A stretch of DNA of 64,000 nucleotides from Boesenbergia rotunda (taxonomy: Eukaryota > Streptophyta > Magnoliopsida > Zingiberales > Zingiberaceae): positions 309,292 to 373,291 of the forward strand of contig JAGFNQ010005388.1 in assembly GCA_024364735.1 (NCBI GenBank). The letters run 5' to 3'. This document shows, piece after piece, positions 20,380 to 28,577 of the stretch (its first letter is position 1; every line of letters starts with the position of its first letter). The notes below the pieces were generated by a model. It saw only the letters and a list, made by a program, of their open reading frames with translations. It made no database searches and was not told the DNA's origin. Both the position numbers and the translations under genes were made by a program.

Positions 20380-21169
20380 ATGGCCTCCTCCAGTTCGACC
20401 TCCGACCTATGGTACACCACCGCCGTCTTCGAGCTGCGTCGTCGAGACCTTGATTGTATGTAGGTCGATTACTAAATCCCTTCAGACCATCACCTTGCAC
20501 TCCCCACTTTCGTCGACCGGGCTGACCAACCCCCCTTGAGCTTCATCACCCTCTCCAAAGACCACCTCTAGGTTGGCCTCCGATTTCTCCTCCATCATTT
20601 CATCTCGAAGGTGTGTCAGTATTTTCAGCTCCTCCTGTCATAATTAGCCCCGAACGCCATACACCTTGTCTACAGGCCAGTCATTATTTTTTTACTTTGT
20701 ATCAAATTCCCCTCCGACTTGAGATCTTCCATTATTTTTACTACCCTAAAAAATATGAGCTCGGTGATTTCTTTTTTCAAGCCCGAGCCAAGTCCTCCTT
20801 CCTTGCCAAACTCCCGACATCCAAAAAAGGTTGGAAGGACCACTTCTTCTTTGTGAATACAACCCCCACCCCCAATTAGCCATCCGCCTGGGTCGAGGAT
20901 CTACCACTGCCTCCTTCTCTCCCAAAGTGCTACCGTTCCTCGCCCGCTTACCTACTTGCTATTTCAAAGATCGGTGCTCGACATTTCCCCGGGATGAACT
21001 TGCTCAAGGAGGAGATCCTATATACGTTCAGCCAAAGCTAGAGGAGCGCACAGTATACCCACTTCGCTCGACCCCTATCCCCGAGCACCTCACAGAGGAG
21101 ACCCTTGATGCTCAAGTAAGTCCGGTCGGCGAGCCTCCGATCTCGGCGACGGTGGACGAGGATGACTAG
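20380..21169 (+). pseudogene. Antisense ORF of G1 (PF04195-like, putative gypsy-type transposon protein)
   Basis: The reading frame starts at ATG 20380 (MASSSSTSDLWYTT, then ELRRRDLDC) and continues through several frameshifts and stops. Motifs include GLRFLLHHF, FHYFYYPKKYE, FFQARAK and LPTSKKGWKDHFFFV; the last of these is followed by a TAG at about 20877. These motifs match from memory the plant protein family catalogued as a putative gypsy-type transposon, which lies antisense between pol and the 3' LTR in Tat-type elements. Its role is not established. The frame order here is intact but the gene is not. Confidence 0.7.
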
Positions 21170-21308
21170 CCGCTTATTTGGCAAAGACATCATCGAGCTA
21201 ACACCTCGACCCCAACTCTCACCGATCAGGATGTCGACCCCATTGAGGCCCCCACTTCGTCTCACCGATCTCGGCGGCAATGGATAAGGATGACTAGCCG
21301 TTTATCCT
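21140..21308. repeat. Direct duplication next to the G1 deletion junction
   Basis: Two similar 40-bp stretches (about 21139-21180 and 21268-21308), both with CCGATCTCGGCG and GGATGACTAGCCG, lie 129 bp apart between the antisense ORF and RT. RNase H and integrase should be between them and RT but are missing. Confidence 0.6.
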
Positions 21309-21309
21309 T

Positions 21310-22395
21310 GCTTGGATTGGCCTCGATCCCCCTCTCGGTCATGATGTAGCCGAGGAATTTTTTGCTTCATTCTCCAAAGAGACATTTAGCTAGCTTCAAC
21401 TTCAGTCTGTACCTTCGCAGGGTGCGACAGGTTTCCTCTACGTCCTACACTAGCTCGGCCGACCTAGCGGTCTTGATTAGAATATCATCTACGTAGACCT
21501 CAACATTCCACCCGATCTGCTCTCTGAAGACCTTATTCATTATGTGCTGATAGGTCGCCCCTACCTTTTTAAGTCCGAACGACATGACAGTATAGCAATA
21601 CGTACCATTTGTAGTGATAAACCTGGCCATTTCTTAGTTGGCGACAGCCAAGGGCACGTGTTGATAGCCCTGATATGCGTCCATCATAGAGATAAGCACA
21701 GTGTCGACCATCGAGTCGACCATATGATCGATCCTAGGCAATAGGTAACAATCCTTCGGACATGCTCGGTTGAGGTCACGGAAATCAATGCAGTCATGCC
21801 ACTTATTGTCAAGCTTGGCCGCAAGCATTATGTTGGCTAGCCAGGCCGGGAATTGCATCTCTTGAATATGACCAGCTTCCAAGAGCTTCTCAACCTCCAC
21901 CCAAATGACTTCGTTTTGAGTCGAGTAGAAATCCATTTTACGTTGCTTAACATGTCGGACATTTGGGTAAATGTGTAGCTTATGCTTAGGTACCTCTATT
22001 GGACCCCTTTGAGATCCCTAGCCGACCATGCGAACACATCCTAGTTCTGCATCAAGCACTCCACCAGGGGTTGTCTTAGCTCGGCAAGGAGGCCAATGGC
22101 TATCTTGATCTTGGTTTCCTTCCGGTCGGGGAGGAGTTGAATCTCTTCCTTGTCATCCCACAACTCTGCCCAAGGGGAAGGTTGCATCATATTGCAACTG
22201 GCAGACGCTCGCCACGCCTACTAACTCTCCGTTCGGACGTCGTCTACGTAACATCGTCAATCGACTCTCTGATCTCCTTTTACCTCACCGACTTTGTTTC
22301 CGACCAGAAATTTGACCTTGAGATAGAATGTGGAGGTGACTGTTTGGAACTCATTGAGGGCAGGTCGCCCCACGGCCAAAGGAGTGTCTAATACC
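21310..22395 (-). pseudogene. pol: Reverse transcriptase of G1 and the protease-RT linker
   Basis: On the minus strand, from 21936 down, FRDLNRACPKD, a DAYQGY-type motif, GATYQHIMNKVF, and YVDDILIK (about 21482-21499) appear in order: the Ty3/gypsy RT palm and catalytic YVDD. A stop or frame change at about 21633 splits the frame into two. The GATYQ and EVYVDDILIK pattern is typical of Tat-lineage RTs. 21961-22395 is colinear upstream polyprotein without a good frame. X-LTR copy 2 interrupts at 22396. RT would copy the element's RNA into cDNA; this copy is inactive. Confidence 0.8.
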
Positions 22396-22939
22396 TGATG
22401 GGTGTGGCTTGGCGGGTTTCCCTAGCGAATACATGATCGTCCTTGAGAGACCACTCCATGTCTATGGATTAAAAATTAATCTGAATGGAGACCCATCTCC
22501 GAATGACCATCTCGTCATCATATCGTTCGGTACAAATTACAACTTGGCCAATCACAATGATCAAGCCTTGTTATTCTCCTAACCAAACGACCACGGAAAA
22601 GATGACGAGTGAATCGCCAATTTTTGTGTTTATTATCGGGGTCCAATTAATTAATTATTAAACATGATTAAAAAATAATCAAAATAGTAATAATTAATTA
22701 ATTTCCATATGAAATGACAAGACAAACTCAAAGGAGCCAAGGAAGAGTATATACCTTCCGTTACCTTACGATCTTCTACCGTATGACCCTCCCCTCTTGG
22801 ACGTCGTATGAGCGACGATCTACCAAGAACCTGTTGGTGCCGGAAGCACCAAAGTCAAACCTGTGTTTTGATAATGACAAAGGGTTCAGAAGTTAAGGTG
22901 TGTTGTGATCTAACAATGTTAATTAAGTGTGCAGGAAAA

Positions 22940-23110
22940 GTCTTAGGTACACTAGGCACTAAGTCTTGGTGAGTAAAGCTGGGCACTAAGTCCAGGCTGA
23001 CGGCTGAGCACCGAAGACCTGGTGAGTAAAGCTGGGCACTAAGTCCTGGCCGAGGGCTGGACACCGAAGACCTGGTGAGTAAAGCTGGGCACTAAGACCT
23101 GATCCTGGGG
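22940..23110 (+). repeat. Minisatellite in element A 5' LTR
   Basis: Units containing GGGCACTAAGTCCTGG, CGAGGGCTGGGCACCGAAGA and CCTGGTGAGTAAAGCTGG recur about three times. The unit resembles the SIRE minisatellite unit (AAGTCCT-GC--GAGGGCT-GG). Confidence 0.75.
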
Positions 23111-23360
23111 ATTGGGCAAAAGTCCAACCGGAGGAGCCGGTTGGCAAACAGGTAAAATCTCCTAAGAGTAGTAGGTGAGGACACGTTCCCCGTGGAGGGA
23201 ACATTAGGCGTCGGTTCGACCTAGGGTTCTATTTGGGAAGCCCAAAGTCAGAACCAAGATAACTCAGGCTGTAAAACATGGTTTAATCTTATCATTTATA
23301 TGCTTCTTGTGTTTTGGAACTAACCCTGATTGCAGGAATGAAGGAATGAAGGTTTCTGCA

Positions 23361-23625
23361 TTCAGGCGCCTTAATGGAGTGAGGCACCTCACTGGGATAG
23401 GTGCCTGTGTTGAGACAGGCGCCCCAGCTAAAGAGGGATTCCAACCATTTGAAGCAAACTGCCACGCAAGTCTCAGGACCAAGTCATTGAGGCACCTATG
23501 TTAACACAGGTGTCCCAGTTAACTCAAGCACCCTGGTTGAGGGAATAAGCGCTGGCCAAGTTAGCGGATTGGAGTTCTCGCAAGACGGGCCACATGTCAG
23601 GCGCCCCCCTCAACACAGCCGCCCT
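23361..23625. repeat. GGCGCC-type palindrome array in element A 5' LTR
   Basis: About seven motifs of the type CAGGCGCC or AGGCACCT occur, some as inverted pairs (TGAGGCACCTCA), directly upstream of the TATA box. Several copies have lost a C of CG sites, giving GGCACC or GGTGCC, as expected from cytosine deamination. The 3' LTR copy (29109-29370) has kept more intact GGCGCC. Confidence 0.8.
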
Positions 23626-23634
23626 TGTTAACAC

Positions 23635-23640
23635 TATAAA
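23635..23640 (+). promoter_or_regulatory. TATA box, element A 5' LTR
   Basis: TATAAA followed by AGGGGGTTCACCCCC. The same sequence is at 29380-29387 in the 3' LTR. The GGGGGTTCACCCCC that follows is itself a palindrome, so the transcript start could carry a hairpin. Confidence 0.7.
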
Positions 23641-24086
23641 AGGGGGTTCACCCCCAAGGCTTCCATATCAACTGCTCACCCCCAAGGCTTCCATATCAAC
23701 TGCTTTCAACACTTTCGTTCAAGCGCTACGCTCCGACAAGATCCGTACTCGCGACTTAAGCGCCAACGATGACCCACTGCTCCGAACTTCCAACTTCTCC
23801 AGTCGTCGATAAAAGTTTATTTTTTAAAGTGCTATAATTCTTTTTAAATTCTATATTTGTACTCAATTTGTAATCACTTTTACGAAAATATAGAATTGCC
23901 CATCGTAAACGGTCAAGGACCGTGGGCCTTGGAGTAGGAGCCGACTGCGACTCCAAACCAAGTAAAAACTAAAAGTGTTAGCGATTGTTTTTGCTTTTTC
24001 CGCTGTGCAATTACTCTCTTTATTTCCGAAAATTTAACGATCGATATTCACCCCCCCCCTCTATTGATTCAATCCGATCCCACAAG

Positions 24087-24098
24087 TGGTATCAGAGC
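24087..24098 (+). other. Primer binding site of element A
   Basis: TGGTATCAGAGC starts two bases after the LTR end, complementary to the initiator-Met tRNA. Confidence 0.92.
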
Positions 24099-24305
24099 GG
24101 GTGGCTCAAACTTGGTGCAACCACCAGTTTGAGAATTTTTTTTTTTCAGATTTTTGGATTTCAATTTTTTTCCCGCTCAAATCTTTCTCGTTAATCGAGG
24201 TTGGTACAACACCACTCGATTTTTTTATTATTAATATTCTTCCCGCACTACTAATCCAAGACTCAGTCTTGGAACGAGTTGTTTTTTCCTTTTCAGTTTA
24301 ATCAA

Positions 24306-25454
24306 ATGGCCAACCAAGAATGGAACAGTGCCCATCGACCGCTCTTCTCTGGCGTAAATTTCAATTCTTGGAGAAGTCAAATGGAATCCCATCTGAAGGC
24401 TCACATGAACATATGGATGATCATCCAAACGGGATTCTCTTTTCCCGTAGAAGATGAGTTATCAATCGAGTGGGACCAACTGGATGAACAAACCCTGAAC
24501 CAAATCGAGACCGATGTAAGGGAAACTACAATCCTACAATGTGGCCTAACCAAGGAACAACTCGAACTAGTAGGTCCATTCAGATGTGCTAGAGAAATTT
24601 GGAAAAAATTGATCAACCTTCATCAAGAGAACTCATATGAAGAAGAAGATCAGGTAAGTTATTTTGCATTCTCGGCTCATGCTCAAATAGCCGAGACAGA
24701 ATTAGCACCCGACCTCGAAATTGACTCTGGATCAGAAGATGAGATAGAATCCGTACCTGACTGCGAATTCGAGCCAGAGTCAGAAGACAAATTGACTGAG
24801 ACAAAAACGGTAACCAATTTCAAATCTTTTTCAGAATTACAATTAAATAATCAATCTGATACTGTAATGGTCGAGGAAGGTATAGCTTTCATTGCAGGTA
24901 AAACTCAAGAAAAAATTCCCCAGAAGAAGCCTCAACCAGCACCTGAGTTCGACTCAGACTGAGAATCTGACGACAAAGAAGGGGATCGTCGGAAACTGGT
25001 CTGGTTGGCTCGCGACCACTACAAAATGCTGAAGAAAAAATCAAGCAAAAGAAAGATGGCTAAAATCAAGGGGGAGACCTCCAAAAAGAAATCAAAAGGT
25101 AACATTGTAGATTTAAAATCTAACAGTCATATAGTATGTTATAAATGCAGGAAGAGAGGGCATTACCAAGACCAGTGTCCCACTCGTAAGAGTTGGTCTT
25201 CACCGTCTACAATAAAAAGAGCTCCCAAGTATGCCGGACAAACATTCGACAAAGGTAAATTTACAGTATTTAAAAATCCAGTATTTACCTTGAATAATGT
25301 GATTGATTCATATAAAGTAGTTAAGGCAAATTTCAGAAAATTGAAACAAGAAAATGAAACCCTGAAACATAAGGTCAATATGCTAGAAAATTTAATTCAT
25401 AATTTTGCTGATTTTGAAAATCTGGAGTATTACTCCAATTGTGACCTTACTTAG
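24306..25454 (+). pseudogene. gag: gag of element A, one in-frame stop
   Basis: ATG at 24306 gives MANQEWNSAHRPLFSG; an upstream TTG at 24279 is not a likely start. The Gag core follows (SHLKAHMNIWMIIQTGF, LTKEQLELVGPFRCAREIW, LINLHQE). A Glu/Ser-rich region leads to TGA at 24960-24962. The same frame resumes with no shift to a basic stretch and one CCHC knuckle (CYKCRKRGHYQDQC, 25137-25178). A coiled-coil tail (FRKLKQENE) ends at TAG 25452-25454. The Gag would coat RNA and assemble particles. Apart from the stop it looks intact, so its reading frame was recently constrained or it is young. Confidence 0.88.
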
Positions 25455-25931
25455 ATAATTGTTTAATTGTGTGTTGCTTTTTATTTTTTATTTTTTTATT
25501 TTGCTTAGAATTAGGATTGATTAGTTTAAGTACTAAAGTGTTACTTAAAACTTGAACAACCTAGTATTAGGTGGAGGTGAGATGATAGTACGTTAGGGAA
25601 GCCTTTCTAATAAGGTCAAGTGGGGTAAGATGCACCCTACTCGGTCTGTTTAGTCTGGTGGAACTAGCCGAAGCTACCGATCCGAAACCTAAACTAGTTA
25701 GACCAAAATTTTTCAAGAAGTGATTTGAAAATGAATATTCGGTAAAAGGCTTTGTCAAGGAAAGGGTTGTTGCTCCAATAAGGCTACGGCCAAAGAAGGC
25801 CTCTATGCCTCGCCAAGACCAGGAAGTCAATTATCGAAACTCAAATTCAATTTACTATTTGATAAATTTGAATCTAACACAAGTTTTGATTAAATCTTAG
25901 ATTTGACACTAATTCGAAGATAAAGATAAAA

Positions 25932-25987
25932 TATCTCACAAAATAGATAAGGTAACCTGTTTTGTCATGTAGAACTGGGCGAGATGT
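25932..25987 (+). other. Conserved stem-loop, copy in element A
   Basis: Arms TATCTCAC (25932-25939) and GCGAGATGT (25979-25987) pair with one mismatch. Between them are ACAAAA...TTTTGT as an inner pairing and ATAAGGTAACC in the loop. CTAGGACCTAA follows. It starts 477 bases after the gag stop. Confidence 0.7.
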
Positions 25988-26514
25988 CTAGGACCTAATA
26001 ATGTAGTTCAATACTTTTTCAAAATCAACTCAAAATTAACTCAATTTTTTTCCAAAATTAATTCTAAATTAACTCTATATATTTTCCACTCAACATTTTT
26101 TCAAAAATTAAATTTCATTTGTTTTCAAAATTAACTCATCAAACTAAGTCTTGATTGAATTATACTAAGATTTAGGACCTGATTGGGTCAATTATTGATT
26201 GGTCAAACCTGGTCAACACTGAAGTCCATTAAGGCATTTAGATAGATTCAGACGGTGTCGGATACAGGGGAGTTTTTTTTCCGAAAAATTCAGATTTTTC
26301 AAAAACCTTATGTTCTAAAACATATTATCATCTCAAAATAATGTTTTCAAAAATTGGTTCAAAAACCTTGTGATATCACTATCTCTTTGAACAATTATCA
26401 TCATTTCAAAATGTTTTTTTTTGAAAACGGTGCTATCATTCCAAATTGGGGTTTCAAAAATTATCTCCTTAAAAATTATCATACTCAAAAGGTTATTCAA
26501 AATTGTTCTTTTAA

Positions 26515-27020
26515 TTTTGATAAACCCTAAAGACACAGAGAAAGTCTTCTTCATGATTTACAAGGACTCTTAGGATGTGTCAAATTTAGGGGGAGTCTAA
26601 GTCAAAAAGAAAACTTTTTGACAATTATTTTTCGAAAATTTTTCTGACAATTAGTTTTTGAAAATTTTTTTGGTCTGAACCAAACCCTAAAGACTCAAAG
26701 GAAGAGTACTTGTAGTCAACAAGCTTCCGAGGACTGTGTCAAGTTTAGGGGGAGGTCAAATTAAAAGAATTATTGAATATTTCAAAATAATATATTTTCA
26801 TACACTTTATTTTCAAAATCTTTTGAAACTAAGTATTTTCTCTTTCAAATTACTATCATTTTAAACTCATTTTAGTAAAAATCACTTTCAAATACCTATT
26901 TTTTTGAAATCACTTTTTAAATAATATTTACTTAAGTTTGGAAAGTTTCCAGGACACTTAGGAAAATGTCCTTGTAGTTAACAAGGCTTCCTAGGAATGT
27001 GTCAGACTGGAAAAGAAACT
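26515..27020 (+). repeat. Three related PPT-like blocks in element A
   Basis: Three blocks of about 80 bp share an AAGGACTCTTAGGATGTG-type core and, in the first two, a TTTAGGGGGAG run, which looks like a polypurine tract. They lie at 26515-26600, 26670-26757 and 26938-27020. B (1118-1195, 980-1048, 670-760) and C (38050-38135, 37890-37972, 37624-37712) hold the same three in the same sense order. Confidence 0.7.
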
Positions 27021-27854
27021 AAGTCAAGTAAAATATTTTGTTTTTAATAGTACTAATAGTTTTCAAATAGGTTTCAAAGTATAAATATTTATCAAAGCAC
27101 AAATATTTCTCAAAGTACAAATATTTCTCAAAGTGCCAATATGTGTTAAGTACAAAATATTTTTCAAAGTACAGATTGTTTTTGATACTAAGTACAATAT
27201 TGTTTCCAATATTTTTCAAAGTACTGATGGTTGAAGTGTAAAATATCTTTCAAAATGCAAGTTTTTGCACAATATTTTTCAACGTAAAAAAAAAGAGGTG
27301 CATATTTTTTTTTGGTGAAATTCCTTTTCTAAATGAATTTTTTTGGCAATATTAAGTTCAAATTAAAAGTTTCCAAGTGCACAATACTTTTCAAAGTATA
27401 ATTTTTTGTGTGTACGATTTAAGTACTTAATTCTTATCCAATATTTAGTCCTTTTCAAAAAGAGAAGATTTTTGAAATTGTTTTATCAAAAATTATACTA
27501 AGTACTTTCCAAAGGAAAGAAGTTTTGTTGGTGAGATTCATAGATCAAATTCAATTCAGTAGGATCTTTCACTCACAATTTTTTTTCCATCAAGAACACT
27601 TTATGAAACCTTTTGACACCCGAATTTGATAAGTCTAGATTAAGTTCCTTTTTCATGCTTGAATTCGCTAGAGTTGGTTTAATATGGACTTCAAATTTTT
27701 TTAACTAGCTCTAATTCAAAATTAACTTACAATAGTTGTTATCATTTTTTTTTTGATATATGGCAAAGGGGGAGAGAAAGGATAAAAGAGAGGAAAATTT
27801 TCTTTCAATAAAATTTTTAAATTTTTATCTCTTTTTCAAAAAGTAAAGTAAAAT

Positions 27855-28010
27855 GTCTAAGTGCTTCAAAATTCTTTCTAAGTGCTTCAAATTTTCTAAG
27901 TGTTTCAAAACTTTTTCTAAGCACTTCAAAATTTTTTCTAAGTGTTTCTAAGTGCTTCAAATTTTTTAAGTGCTTCAAATTTTTTCAAGTACTTCAAATT
28001 TTCGAAGAGC
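27855..28010 (+). repeat. AAGTGCTTCAAATTTT-type tandem repeat
   Basis: At least eight imperfect, roughly 20-bp units of CTAAGTGCTTCAAAATTTTT text, at the AT-rich end of element A's internal region. Similar simpler text occurs in B and C. Confidence 0.7.
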
Positions 28011-28563
28011 ATTTTTTCTATATAAAATTTTTCTTAGTAAACAAAGTTTGTCTGAGCAAAAACCTTTTGAAATTTTTTTGGCAAATGTTTCTAAGTAAAG
28101 TTTTTTCATAAAGAACAAATCTTTGCGAAAACCTATTTAAAAATTCCTTAAAGAGTTTTTTATTTTATGTAAAATATTTTTTTGCACAAACTGTTCTTAA
28201 GCGAAATCTTTCTAAGTGTGCAAAAATTGAAACCCTTTTAAAATTTTGATTAAATTTTTTTTGGTAAAATTATTTTTGCAAAGCCTTGTACGTAAAAGTT
28301 TTTTAAACCAAAATTTAGGCTTGCAAAACTTGTCTAAGTGAAAATTGTCTAAGTGTAAAATGTTTTTTGGTAAAAATATTTGTGCAAAACACTTAGTCAA
28401 ACATAAAAGCACTTAGAAGTTTTACAAAAACTGAATGCTTGTCTGAGGGGGAGAATGTTTATTTCAGGGGGAGATAATTGAAAATTGTTTTAAGTAATCT
28501 TGCTTGTTAGATGTGCTATAAAATTGTTTGTAACTTAACTTTTTGAACCATGTTGCTATAAAT

Positions 28564-28577
28564 AAAAAGGGGGAGAT
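28564..28577 (+). other. Polypurine tract of element A
   Basis: AAAAAGGGGGAGAT immediately precedes the 3' LTR start TGTTGGTACTGG. Confidence 0.9.

Larger units (their letters stand above)
22832..24084 (+). repeat. 5' LTR of element A
   Basis: 1253 bp from TGTTGGTGCCGG to GATCCCACA. Layout: minisatellite (22940-23110), GGCGCC array (23361-23625), TATAAA box (23635-23640), then GTAAACGGTCAAGG and the C-rich tract. The 3' LTR has the same layout. Confidence 0.92.
25455..28563 (+). other. Non-coding internal region of element A
   Basis: The 3.1 kb hold no ORF with a recognisable domain. Matches to B and C: 25550-25690 (ATGATAGTACGTTAGGGAAG), 25745-25830, the stem-loop (25932-25987), and blocks at 26515-26600, 26670-26757 and 26938-27020 (each with AAGGA...CTTGTAG...AC-AGG and a TTTAGGGGGAG or similar run). 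27000-28500 is AT-rich with many CAAAGTAC and CTTCAAA units. This is where pol would be in an autonomous element. Confidence 0.75.
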
